15,923 nucleotides of DNA from Nitrospina sp. (GCA_018665625.1 JABJCF010000255.1:1-15923), one strand, 5' to 3'; shown: positions 1 to 5,714, counted from the stretch's first letter. Program-made: numbers and translations. The notes: generated by a model not told the origin, from the sequence alone.

Positions 1-15
1 AAGATCATCAAAATT

Positions 16-92
16 CGGGATGTAGCGCAGTCTGGTAGCGCACTCGGCTGGGGGTCGAGTGGTCGGAGGTTCAAATCCTCTCATCCCGACCA
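16..92 (+). tRNA. tRNA-Pro (anticodon GGG)
   Basis: This is a full cloverleaf of 77 bases. The acceptor arm CGGGATG pairs with CATCCCG, followed by discriminator A89 and an encoded CCA at 90-92. The anticodon stem CTCGG/TCGAG holds the loop CTGGGGG, whose middle bases give anticodon GGG, which reads CCC and CCU proline codons. The T arm carries the usual GGTTCAAATCC segment. The C1 start and G72-type pairing are normal for bacterial tRNA-Pro. A strong terminator begins 8 bases downstream, so this tRNA is probably the last or only gene of its transcript. Confidence 0.97.
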
Positions 93-100
93 TTTTTTAG

Positions 101-132
101 GAGCTTGCAGACTTTTCTGCAAGCTCTTTTTT
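101..132 (+). terminator. Rho-independent terminator of the tRNA-Pro transcript
   Basis: A perfect 10-base-pair stem (GAGCTTGCAG at 101-110 with CTGCAAGCTC at 117-126) encloses a 6-base loop and is followed by six T residues. On the opposite strand the stem is not followed by a T run, so it should act mainly on plus-strand transcription. Confidence 0.92.
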
Positions 133-191
133 ATTTCCTGTCCCCTTTTAGATATAACGGAGGATTTGAATAACTCTCTTGTTTTAGCTTG

Positions 192-263
192 TTATTCCCA
201 CATAGCGTATAGCAATGAAGCCGCTGCTAGCAGCCCTGCAATTATCCTACCCCAAAAGCCCAT
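192..263 (-). CDS. Possible 23-residue single-span membrane microprotein
   Basis: A short ATG frame begins 43 bases after the stop of the upstream minus-strand gene. Its product starts MGFWGRIIAGLL, continues with an Ala/Leu-rich stretch and ends YAMWE. Apart from one Arg near the N-terminus and the final Glu, it is entirely hydrophobic or small, as expected for one transmembrane helix with Trp/Tyr at the interfaces. An AGGAATAGGG tract just before the ATG could serve as ribosome binding site. I recognise no family. Chance ORFs of this length are common, so the case rests on composition, the binding site and the operon-like position. Confidence 0.4.
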   Translation of the reverse strand: MGFWGRIIAGLLAAASLLYAMWE

Positions 264-306
264 TGCCCTATTCCTGAAAGATGTTTGTTTGTGTTTTGTG
301 AAGGGA

Positions 307-585
307 TTATCTTACGGTGTCGATGCCGACTTCGAGGTTATCGTCCCATCCATCGGGTAATAATGAGTCGAGGCCTTTGTCTCGTCGGGTTTGAGAAAGG
401 TTTCTCATGTAGTGGGAGTTGCATTCGATACAGAACCAGCCTTCTCCTGAAAAAATCCAGCATTCATCTTCCACCCATTCCTGGGCTTCTTCTTCTGAAT
501 CGCACCACCCTCCGTTCTCTGAACAGTTTTCCGCTACCCGTGCATAACAGACCACCGAAAACTCTTTGTTCTTCTCGACGAACAC
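307..585 (-). CDS. Cys/Trp-rich acidic small protein of unknown function
   Basis: This 92-residue protein starts at GTG, chosen because AAAGAGG lies 6-7 bases upstream. It is acidic and unusually rich in Cys and Trp, with Cys at about 13, 21, 28, 42, 52 and 55. The last two form a C-x2-C in the segment WFCIECNSHY, preceded by an acidic stretch (DSEEEAQEWVEDECW). The pattern suggests a metal site or disulfides, but I recognise no family and no catalytic motif. There is no signal peptide or membrane span, so it is probably cytosolic. A good sigma-70-like promoter precedes it, and the possible microprotein at 192-263 may be co-transcribed. The overlapping plus-strand frames have no binding site and non-protein-like composition. 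Confidence 0.72.
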   Translation of the reverse strand: MFVEKNKEFSVVCYARVAENCSENGGWCDSEEEAQEWVEDECWIFSGEGWFCIECNSHYMRNLSQTRRDKGLDSLLPDGWDDNLEVGIDTVR

Positions 586-623
586 TTTGGACCTCTTTCC
601 AAATAAAAAATTCTTACAATAAC

Positions 624-653
624 ATTATATATACACTTCTCTATCGCAATCAA
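624..653 (-). promoter_or_regulatory. Sigma-70-like promoter of the 92-residue gene
   Basis: Reading the minus strand, TTGATT (653-648) is followed after 18 bases by a perfect TATAAT (629-624). The gene's GTG start lies 38 bases beyond the -10 box, with an AAAGAGG binding site between. Confidence 0.5.
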
Positions 654-693
654 GCCCAGTAACAATATTGCGCCTTCAATGTATATGATGAAA

Positions 694-716
694 TTTTACA
701 TTGGCTTGATGTAAAA
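694..716. repeat. Perfect inverted repeat TTTTACAT-N7-ATGTAAAA
   Basis: Two 8-base arms (694-701 and 709-716) surround a 7-base centre in the divergent spacer between the 92-residue gene and the response regulator. No T run follows on either strand, so it is not a standard terminator. A protein-binding operator is the more natural reading, though no regulator can be assigned. Confidence 0.5.
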
Positions 717-744
717 ATATTTATAATTCTTCTGAAAATTATTG

Positions 745-776
745 ATGACATGTTCTCACCAAATCCTTAATATAAT
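745..776 (+). promoter_or_regulatory. Weak candidate promoter of the response regulator
   Basis: ATGACA at 745-750 resembles a -35 box. TAATAT follows at a 17-base distance, and an overlapping perfect TATAAT occurs at 771-776, though with a 20-base spacer. The surroundings are very AT-rich, so chance matches are likely. Confidence 0.25.
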
Positions 777-808
777 TAAATATTATAAATTAAAAGTCAG
801 ATTAAAAA

Positions 809-1189
809 ATGCCTCAAAAAAATAAAATATTGGTAGTGGATGACGAATCTTCCAATTGTGAAATGCTTAAAGATTTTCTCGCTTCAAGGTTTGAGGGAAA
901 AGTAGAGGTTGAAGTGGCTTATAACGGAAAAGAAGCTGTAGAAAAAATTGAGCAATCCCCTCAGCCGGATTGTGTGCTTTTGGATATACAGATGCCGGTT
1001 ATGGACGGCCTGCAGGTGCTAAAACTGCTTCAGCCTAAGTACCCTGATATAAAATTCATCATGGTTACTGCTAATGATTCGGTTAGCAAAATGATGGATT
1101 CTATGATGAATGACGCTTTTGATTATGTGCCCAAGCCTATAAATTTTGATGTTCTGGAAGAAAAGATTCTGTCTGCTTTGGGACAATAA
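809..1189 (+). CDS. Single-domain response regulator (CheY-like receiver)
   Basis: This 126-residue protein is one receiver domain with no output domain. The acidic pair D11/D12 lies after the first strand (ILVVDDE), phospho-acceptor D59 is in LLDIQMPVMDG, T87 is in MVTAND and K109 is in PKP. All residues needed for phosphorylation and signal propagation are therefore present. It probably passes phosphate from a histidine kinase to a partner protein, as CheY or Spo0F do; no kinase is in the window. It converges on the HDOD gene with a 12-base gap. HDOD proteins often act in the same signalling circuits, but a direct link is inference. The ATG at 809 has only a weak purine-rich upstream region. 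I assign no cheY symbol because no chemotaxis neighbours are present. Confidence 0.93.
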   Translation: MPQKNKILVVDDESSNCEMLKDFLASRFEGKVEVEVAYNGKEAVEKIEQSPQPDCVLLDIQMPVMDGLQVLKLLQPKYPDIKFIMVTANDSVSKMMDSMMNDAFDYVPKPINFDVLEEKILSALGQ

Positions 1190-1201
1190 ATGATTTAACT
1201 C

Positions 1202-2065
1202 TCAGCCCTCGAACAGGCAATCGAAAGCCAGCAGGCCAATTTTTGTCTGGTCTATGAACATATCGAGTTGTTCTTGAGATAGCCCAGACTTTTTCATGAA
1301 TTCTTCGCTGGTGATTTCTTTGTACTTGGTCACTACTGGATGTGAAATTTCATTTTCGTTAGCCAGTTTGTTTGCTGCGCTGAGAACTTCTACCAATGTT
1401 ATCTTTTTATTTCCATCAGTATAGTCTTCATGATGGGTTGTTACTGAGTCTGTCACGATGGGTGGCAGTTCCCACCATTTTTTTAAAAATAGTGCGCCTA
1501 ATTCCTGGTGGTTAATCCCGAAGGTTTCCATCTCCAGTGCCTCCAGAGGCTGGCCTGATCCGCTAATATCTTTTTTATGCAAAAAAGCAAAATACTCATC
1601 GGGAACGAGGTAATCGAAAACCAGAATTCCGACATCATGCATTAACCCTGCCAGAAAGCTTGCCTCTAGAGAGGCCGGGTCTTCAAGAAGTTCATTTGCC
1701 AGCATGCGGGTTAAGTAACCTACTGCTAGTGAGTGCTTCCAGAATTGGGTTTGGTCGAACGATTTGATTTTACTAAAGGACTTGGGAACCTCAACACTAT
1801 AACAAAGGTCGAGCACCATCTTTATACCCAGCCTTACGATAGCCTCTTCAATATCTTCCGCCTTATCGCGACCGCCACTAAAAAACACGTTATTAGACAG
1901 GGTGACCAGCTTCCCTGTAAGCACCATATCTGCTTTAATCAATCGGGAAATATCGTCGACATTGCAATCGGGATCGTTTTTCAATTTTTGCAGTGCCAGT
2001 AGAACTTTTGGCAACGGCGGGAGGTCCCCTTTTTGCTGCAACGATTCTAGAATTTTTTCTCTCAT
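1202..2065 (-). CDS. HDOD domain protein
   Basis: This 287-residue protein belongs to the HDOD family, a signalling branch of the HD hydrolase superfamily found in two-component, cyclic-di-GMP and motility regulation. The N-terminal motif LPPLPKVLLALQKL at about 15-28 is the family hallmark. A helical core follows with DMVLTGKLVTLSNN and an AIVRLG segment. Unlike many HDOD proteins it keeps a near-complete HD set: H111 (FWKHS), H143-D144 (GLMHDVG), H186 (INHQELGA) and H211/H212. Weak hydrolase activity cannot be excluded, but most members act as scaffolds. It lacks attached GGDEF, EAL or receiver domains. A promoter with a perfect TTGACA lies just upstream, so it is transcribed alone, convergent with the response regulator. 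Confidence 0.92.
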   Translation of the reverse strand: MREKILESLQQKGDLPPLPKVLLALQKLKNDPDCNVDDISRLIKADMVLTGKLVTLSNNVFFSGGRDKAEDIEEAIVRLGIKMVLDLCYSVEVPKSFSKIKSFDQTQFWKHSLAVGYLTRMLANELLEDPASLEASFLAGLMHDVGILVFDYLVPDEYFAFLHKKDISGSGQPLEALEMETFGINHQELGALFLKKWWELPPIVTDSVTTHHEDYTDGNKKITLVEVLSAANKLANENEISHPVVTKYKEITSEEFMKKSGLSQEQLDMFIDQTKIGLLAFDCLFEG

Positions 2066-2105
2066 CGATTAAACCATCTACAGATTCTTATTATTGAGAA
2101 CCTCT

Positions 2106-2134
2106 ATGGTATTTCAGGGCTCCGATATTGTCAA
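2106..2134 (-). promoter_or_regulatory. Sigma-70-like promoter of the HDOD gene
   Basis: On the minus strand, a consensus TTGACA (2134-2129) is followed after exactly 17 bases by TACCAT (2111-2106). The expected transcript start leaves a leader of about 35 bases before the ATG at 2065. Confidence 0.55.
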
Positions 2135-2175
2135 ATTAAGGTATAGTGATGGAAAAATTGCTAGTGGAGATTTTC

Positions 2176-2607
2176 ATGAAAGTTAAAGAGTTAATGACTA
2201 AAAAAGTCATTACAGTATCACCTGAAGACAAGCTGGACCGGGTTTTTATTTTATATAATTTTGAAAACATCCGGCATCTCCCGGTTTTAGAAAAAGGAAA
2301 GCTTGTAGGCATTTTGTCTGATCGGGATCTAAAAAAAGTCCTCGGCCCCAAAAAGAAAGTTGTGGAAAACCCAGATGGAACCACCGTCCAGCTTTCTACT
2401 CGCAAGGTCCGAAACATTATGCATCGCGGGGTGGTCACCGTAGAACCCGAACAACGGGCTGCCGATGCAGCAGCTATTATGGCAAAGAAAAAGATAGGTG
2501 CCTTACCGGTGATCCATAAAAATAAACTGGTCGGGATAATCACCGCAACAGATATATTGCAGGCTTTTGTGAAACTGTTCAACGAGCTGGATAAAATCAA
2601 CAGATAA
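2176..2607 (+). CDS. CBS-pair protein
   Basis: This 143-residue stand-alone Bateman module has two CBS domains, at about 7-57 (MTKKVITVSPEDKL through LVGILSDRDL) and 82-133 (MHRGVVTVEPEQRA through LVGIITATDIL). The G-I-x-S/T-x-x-D pattern that usually contacts the ribose of adenine nucleotides is present in both halves (GILSDRD and GIITATD). Such proteins sense AMP, ATP, SAM or similar ligands and regulate partners; the partner here is unknown. The start at 2176 is chosen because GTGGAG lies 6 bases upstream. Earlier in-frame GTG/ATG codons at 2146-2149 have no binding site and add a non-conserved extension. The start faces the HDOD promoter, so the two genes are divergently transcribed. Confidence 0.93.
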   Translation: MKVKELMTKKVITVSPEDKLDRVFILYNFENIRHLPVLEKGKLVGILSDRDLKKVLGPKKKVVENPDGTTVQLSTRKVRNIMHRGVVTVEPEQRAADAAAIMAKKKIGALPVIHKNKLVGIITATDILQAFVKLFNELDKINR

Positions 2608-2613
2608 GGCAAT

Positions 2614-2664
2614 CTAAAAGGGTATCTTTTCAACCAATTTTTCAACAGCTTGTAATTTATCCAT
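2614..2664 (-). CDS. Possible 16-residue peptide ORF with a strong ribosome binding site
   Basis: An ATG at 2664 is preceded, 6-7 bases away, by the very purine-rich GGGGGAAG. It opens a 16-codon frame (MDKLQAVEKLVEKIPF) ending at TAG. The product would be a short amphipathic helix with no known family. It could be a real micropeptide, a remnant of a lost gene, or chance. The spacer 2608-2895 otherwise contains no convincing gene; it is AT-rich with only minor dyads. Confidence 0.22.
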   Translation of the reverse strand: MDKLQAVEKLVEKIPF

Positions 2665-2895
2665 AATACTTCCCCCTTTTGGGTATTTTAAGGTAGTCGT
2701 GCTATCCACCTTATCCTTGCAGCATTTATTTTTAATAATAGTGTAAGGATTCAACCGCTTAAACGACAGGCATGCATAACAATTTGGGGGTTTAAAAGAT
2801 GTTTTTTTGAGGTACTATTGAGGAATGTAAAAGAGGAAGGGTTTTGAATAATAGTTAGGTCTAAATTTTTTATCTAAATATTGAAGGAGTTACTG

Positions 2896-3276
2896 ATGAA
2901 AAAATTATCTTTTGTTTTAGCTTTATTGTTTATAGCGTCAATATCATCCATGGCATTTGCGGCAGACCCGGCTTTGAAATTTCCAATGAAAGAAGGCTCT
3001 AATGCAGAAGCGCACAAACATAATGAAGAAGGTATTTCCCATTACAATCAAGGGCATTATGATGTGGCGTTGAAACATTTTCAAATGGCTTCCAAAATCG
3101 ATTCTTCTGTAGGAGAGGCTCACTACAATGAAGCCCTTTGCCTGGATGCTCTGGACCGACATGGAGAAGCAACAAACCATTTCTATGCGGCACGGAAGCA
3201 TGCTAACGGAAACCCTGCAATTCTTAAATCCGGGATTCTCAATGCTCATGCTCCAATGAAAAGAGAAGGCTCTTAA
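2896..3276 (+). CDS. Secreted TPR-repeat protein
   Basis: This 126-residue protein has a clear Sec signal peptide: KK at 2-3, a hydrophobic core at 5-16 and a cleavage region ending AFA near residue 22. It should therefore be periplasmic or exported. Two tandem TPR units follow at about 41-74 (GISHYNQGHYDVALKHFQMA) and 75-108 (AHYNEALCLDALDRHGEA), forming a protein-binding helical hairpin array. No enzymatic motif is seen. The start at 2896 is chosen because GAAGGAG lies 6 bases upstream and it places the signal peptide at the N-terminus. The gene stands alone and ends in a strong terminator. Partner and role are unknown. Confidence 0.88.
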   Translation: MKKLSFVLALLFIASISSMAFAADPALKFPMKEGSNAEAHKHNEEGISHYNQGHYDVALKHFQMASKIDSSVGEAHYNEALCLDALDRHGEATNHFYAARKHANGNPAILKSGILNAHAPMKREGS

Positions 3277-3305
3277 GGTTTCCAGCTTTTCTGATCTCAA
3301 ATAAT

Positions 3306-3341
3306 AAAACCCGGATCATCTGATGATGATCCGGGTTTTTT
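3306..3341. terminator. Bidirectional Rho-independent terminator
   Basis: A 15-base-pair perfect stem (3306-3320 with 3325-3339) contains the GC-rich core CCCGGATCATC, encloses the loop TGAT and is flanked by A and T runs. It therefore terminates in both directions. It sits between the convergent TPR gene and the small lipoprotein gene and probably serves both. Confidence 0.95.
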
Positions 3342-3366
3342 ATTTTGAGACGAAAAAAAATAATCT

Positions 3367-3534
3367 CTAGTAATAACCTTTATTTTCTTCAACACCCATT
3401 GTTTTCAATTGCTCTTTGGTCAGGCCTTTGGAACTAGAATCAGATCCAGCACTTGACGTTCCTCCTGCTGGAGCACCTGCACAACCGACTGCAAATAAAA
3501 GCAGAACTCCCATAATTAAATTCAACGCTTTCAT
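3367..3534 (-). CDS. Small lipoprotein
   Basis: This 55-residue ORF has a very good ribosome binding site (GGAGG 6 bases before ATG). The N-terminus MKALNLIMGVLLLFAVGC is a lipoprotein signal peptide with lipobox A-V-G-C, so Cys18 should be lipid-modified. The mature part begins AGAPAGG, continues with a Gly/Ser-rich linker and ends in the short charged segment KGLTKEQLKTMGVEENKGYY. No Asp follows the Cys at +2, so export to the outer membrane would be expected. Proteins of this size often serve as envelope anchors or structural lipoproteins; I recognise no specific family. It ends at the bidirectional terminator and may be co-transcribed with the uncertain ORF 24 bases upstream. Confidence 0.85.
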   Translation of the reverse strand: MKALNLIMGVLLLFAVGCAGAPAGGTSSAGSDSSSKGLTKEQLKTMGVEENKGYY

Positions 3535-3558
3535 ACCCACCCTCCAAGTTTTAAAGTT

Positions 3559-3738
3559 TCAGGTTAAAAAATTACTGCCTATATAAAACACATAATAATT
3601 CCCATCACGGGGAAACACTGAGAAAATCCAATTGCCATTTTTCGGGTTTGCCATAACATTATCTCTCCAACCACCTATTTTTTCCATCAAATATATCTTA
3701 AAAATTGAGTTATCACTCAAAAAACATGGCTCCTTCAT
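3559..3738 (-). CDS. Hypothetical small protein, uncertain
   Basis: This is a 59-residue frame starting at ATG 3738; a TTG at 3747 is an alternative start. Its codons look like ordinary genes of the window. The C-terminal half (IGGWRDNVMANPKNGNW, then IFSVFPRDGNYYVFYIGS) reads like alternating beta strands rather than random translation. No clear ribosome binding site, signal peptide or known motif is visible. It ends 24 bases before the lipoprotein start in the same direction, consistent with a two-gene unit. It could be a genuine small protein or the tail of a decayed larger gene. Confidence 0.35.
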   Translation of the reverse strand: MKEPCFLSDNSIFKIYLMEKIGGWRDNVMANPKNGNWIFSVFPRDGNYYVFYIGSNFLT

Positions 3739-3745
3739 CTTGAAC

Positions 3746-3766
3746 AACTATGATATCATTATAGTT
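3746..3766. promoter_or_regulatory. Operator-like dyad upstream of the ACT-domain gene
   Basis: AACTAT (3746-3751) and ATAGTT (3761-3766) flank a nearly self-complementary centre containing TGATATCA. The dyad lies about 30 bases before the ATG of the ACT protein and beside the start of the divergent small ORF. It is well placed for a regulator of either gene, but none can be named. Confidence 0.3.
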
Positions 3767-3793
3767 CATCTATTATTTGACGGATATGACTTA

Positions 3794-4318
3794 ATGAAAA
3801 ATTGGTTTATGCTTTCTATGGTGGGGCTCGATCAGCCAAGCATTGTTGCAAAATTAAGTGCAGGACTTTGCAAAAACGGCTGCAATCTAGGTGATTCTAC
3901 TATGGGTCGCTTAGGGAATTATTTCACCATAATGTTGATGGTCGAACATGAGGGCGACAAAAGTTCTCTTGAGAAAATTGTCAAATCTGTCGGTGAGCCT
4001 CTCAACCTGGATTCTCACCTGGTGGAACTCAAGGATGGCAGTGTGCAACACTTTGAACCCGATATCCGAGTCAGCCTTTTTACTGAAGACAGGATCGGTG
4101 TATTAGAAGATGCCACGGTGCCTTTAGCAAATGCAGGATTAAACATTCTACATCTGGAATCAAACCTCAGTGAAGACAGTGAATCAGGAACCTATTTTAT
4201 CCATTTGGAGGGAACCCTCTTGCAGGGGCTAGCCCCTATTTACAAGGCACTGGAAAAACTTGAAGAAGAAAAAGGTATAAAGTCCCATCTCATCCCCGTG
4301 AACGCACAGGTTTCCTAA
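3794..4318 (+). CDS. Double ACT-domain regulator, GcvR-like
   Basis: This 174-residue protein is built from two ACT domains and nothing else. The first (about 5-75) begins FMLSMVGLDQPSIVAKLSAGLCKNGCNL, the second (about 92-165) begins RVSLFTEDRIGVLEDATVPLANAGLNI. This matches the GcvR / glycine-cleavage repressor-like group, in which ACT pairs bind amino acids, typically glycine, and regulate by protein contact rather than by binding DNA. No gcv genes are present here, so the ligand is unassigned. The start at 3794 is chosen because homologous sequence begins with MKNWFMLSM. The longer upstream frame (from 3632) is translated intergenic DNA overlapping the divergent ORF. The upstream ribosome binding site is weak. 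Confidence 0.88.
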   Translation: MKNWFMLSMVGLDQPSIVAKLSAGLCKNGCNLGDSTMGRLGNYFTIMLMVEHEGDKSSLEKIVKSVGEPLNLDSHLVELKDGSVQHFEPDIRVSLFTEDRIGVLEDATVPLANAGLNILHLESNLSEDSESGTYFIHLEGTLLQGLAPIYKALEKLEEEKGIKSHLIPVNAQVS

Positions 4319-4363
4319 GTCATTCCCTCATTTTTATACTTTCAATTAAAAGCATGGAATTTT

Positions 4364-4398
4364 GAACTATGGAATTTTTCAAAACTTTTCCATAGTTC
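4364..4398. repeat. Inverted repeat GAACTATGGAA / TTCCATAGTTC
   Basis: Perfect 11-base arms (4364-4374 and 4388-4398) surround a 13-base loop, 45 bases after the stop of the ACT gene. No T run follows, so it is not a canonical terminator. It may still stabilise or end the transcript, or mark a protein site. A nearby ATGGAATTTT is repeated directly at 4354-4363 and 4369-4378. Confidence 0.5.
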
Positions 4399-4419
4399 TG
4401 TTGTTCCATAAATTTTCTT

Positions 4420-4440
4420 AAAAAGCTTTGGCCGAAAAGC
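4420..4440 (-). terminator. Weak candidate terminator downstream of fliG
   Basis: On the minus strand GCTTT-TCGGCC-AAAGC is directly followed by TTTTT. The stem is only 5 base pairs, so strength is doubtful, but it lies about 80 bases after the fliG stop in the correct orientation. Confidence 0.3.
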
Positions 4441-4515
4441 CGGGATGCGCCGAAAAAGAAACCGTAGGCAACCATTTTTAATGGCTGATGAGGTTGCTAG
4501 CGGGCTGAGCAGGAT
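4441..4515. other. GC-richer spacer with nested inverted repeats
   Basis: Between the ACT gene and fliG the base composition rises and several complementary segments occur: GCAACC (4469-4474)… GGTTGC (4492-4497), with an inner CCAT…ATGG. GCCGAAAA appears twice (4431 and 4450). No reading frame of quality is present. It may be the structured 3' part of the fliG mRNA or a small RNA. I compared it by eye with the fluoride, cyclic-di-GMP, SAM and TPP riboswitch cores and found no convincing match. Confidence 0.3.
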
Positions 4516-4520
4516 AACTT

Positions 4521-5528
4521 TTAAACCAGGGTGTCTGCACCACCGCCGATAATAAGTTTGCCGTCTTCTTCCAGTTTCTTACAAACGGCAATGATTTTCT
4601 GTTGAGCTTTTTCGACTTCACTGATTTTCGTTGGCCCCAATGATTCCAAGTCCTCCTTGAGCATCAGCGCTGCACGCTCAGACATATTGGTGAACAACTT
4701 TTCTTTCAGGTCATCGGTAGCAGTTTTCAGTGCAATAAGGAGATCTTCCTGATTGATTTCCTTCATGATCATCTGGATTCCATTGTCATCAATCTTGAGG
4801 ATGTCTTCAAAGGTAAACCGCAGATTTCTTATTTCATTTGCCAAGTCAGGATCTACTTCATCCATAGAAGTAAGAATGGATGTTTCTGTTGTGCGATCCA
4901 GAGAACCCATTACAGCCGCAGCCACTTCTACACCCCCCAATTTATTACCAGAAACAGCACCAGAGGTTATAAACTCCGCCTGAAGGGCTTCATCCAGATC
5001 ACGGATTACAGCGGGTGCAACTCTTTCAAGAGTGGCAAGTCGATGAACAATTTCCATTCGATTTTCTTCGGGAAGCTCGCGAATGGTTAGACTCGCCACA
5101 GGGGGGTCAAGGTGAGCTAGAATAATGGCAGCCGTTTGCGGGTGCTCATTAATGACAAATGAGGATATAATTTTCGGGTCCAGTAAACGAACGGTTTCCA
5201 ATCCACCGCCCATTTCTTCACCGGGAGTTGTAATATTATTCAAAATTTCGGTTGCCTTGGCAGGGTCCATCGCTTGCATCAATGCAGTTTTTAGAAATTC
5301 AACACCACCGACACCCAAGCCACCGCCACCCGACTCCACCAATTCATAAAACTCTTTATTCACGACATCCATGACCTGAGTATCGACATCCCCGAGGGCC
5401 GACATATAATTCCCCACACTCTGGATTTCACGTTCATCCAAATTAGCTAAAACCAATGCTGCGGTTTCTTCACCCAGAGTCATTAACAAAATTGCTGCTT
5501 TTTCGGGTCCTGTATATTTTCTTGCCAT
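4521..5528 (-). CDS. fliG: Flagellar motor switch protein FliG
   Basis: FliG is the cytoplasmic rotor protein that contacts FliF, FliM/FliN and the stator, converting ion flow to torque. At 335 residues this copy is full length. The middle domain carries the EHPQ motif at 128-131 and a G-G-V segment at 198-200. The C-terminal domain carries RFTFEDI near 237-243. The torque helix MSERAALMLKEDLESLG keeps R285, E292 and D293, aligning with E. coli R281, D288 and D289. A Gly-rich loop at 67-75 is a mild oddity. The C-terminus ends GGGADTLV, as usual. Flagellar genes normally flank fliG (fliF, fliH), but none are here, so this is a solitary copy. It may be the only one or a paralogue. Confidence 0.97.
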   Translation of the reverse strand: MARKYTGPEKAAILLMTLGEETAALVLANLDEREIQSVGNYMSALGDVDTQVMDVVNKEFYELVESGGGGLGVGGVEFLKTALMQAMDPAKATEILNNITTPGEEMGGGLETVRLLDPKIISSFVINEHPQTAAIILAHLDPPVASLTIRELPEENRMEIVHRLATLERVAPAVIRDLDEALQAEFITSGAVSGNKLGGVEVAAAVMGSLDRTTETSILTSMDEVDPDLANEIRNLRFTFEDILKIDDNGIQMIMKEINQEDLLIALKTATDDLKEKLFTNMSERAALMLKEDLESLGPTKISEVEKAQQKIIAVCKKLEEDGKLIIGGGADTLV

Positions 5529-5562
5529 GATGGTTTAATTCGTATCCGTGAATTATTATTAC

Positions 5563-5591
5563 AATATTACTCTCAGCCTTCCGAGTGTCAA
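5563..5591 (-). promoter_or_regulatory. Candidate promoter of fliG
   Basis: On the minus strand, a consensus TTGACA (5591-5586) is followed after 17 bases by AATATT (5568-5563); TATTGT occurs at a 19-base distance. The -35 box is strong and the -10 box only moderate. The gene starts about 35 bases downstream, and no sigma-28 or sigma-54 signature is obvious. Confidence 0.35.
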
Positions 5592-5604
5592 TATCAATTC
5601 TAAA

Positions 5605-5681
5605 TTGCGCTCATCCTGACGCAAAATTGCATCCCTAAATGCCCATAAGGCATCTTGAAAACTTTTAAATAGAACTATTTA
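5605..5681. repeat. Three consecutive small dyads between fliG and the membrane protein
   Basis: In this divergent spacer three inverted repeats lie in a row: TTGCG (5605)…CGCAA (5620), ATGCC-CATAA-GGCAT (5639-5653), and TAAATAG-AA-CTATTTA (5666-5681). The last abuts the -35 box of the plus-strand promoter, where a regulator could act. Each is short, so chance remains possible. Confidence 0.35.
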
Positions 5682-5686
5682 TGCAG

Positions 5687-5714
5687 TTTGCCGTTCTCTG
5701 GAAAACTGTATAAT
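5687..5714 (+). promoter_or_regulatory. Candidate promoter of the membrane protein–methyltransferase group
   Basis: TTTGCC (5687-5692) is followed after 16 bases by a perfect TATAAT (5709-5714). The predicted leader to the ATG at 5778 is about 57 bases. Confidence 0.4.

Noticed and set aside
166..360. Plus-strand frame of 64 residues after the tRNA terminator
   Set aside because: It starts at TTG without a ribosome site and overlaps the better-supported minus-strand gene at 307-585.
285..662. Plus-strand 125-residue frame
   Set aside because: It is antisense to the Cys-rich gene, has Ser/Leu/Arg-rich random composition and no binding site.
2136..2645. Minus-strand 169-residue frame opposite the CBS protein
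   Set aside because: It is a shadow of the clear CBS-pair gene, with low-complexity Ser/Phe-rich composition.
4441..4515. Fluoride, SAM-I, TPP or cyclic-di-GMP riboswitch
   Set aside because: Fragments such as GGCAACC and GGCTGATGA resemble parts of these cores, but the paired elements and invariant bases do not line up, and the segment lies downstream rather than upstream of genes.
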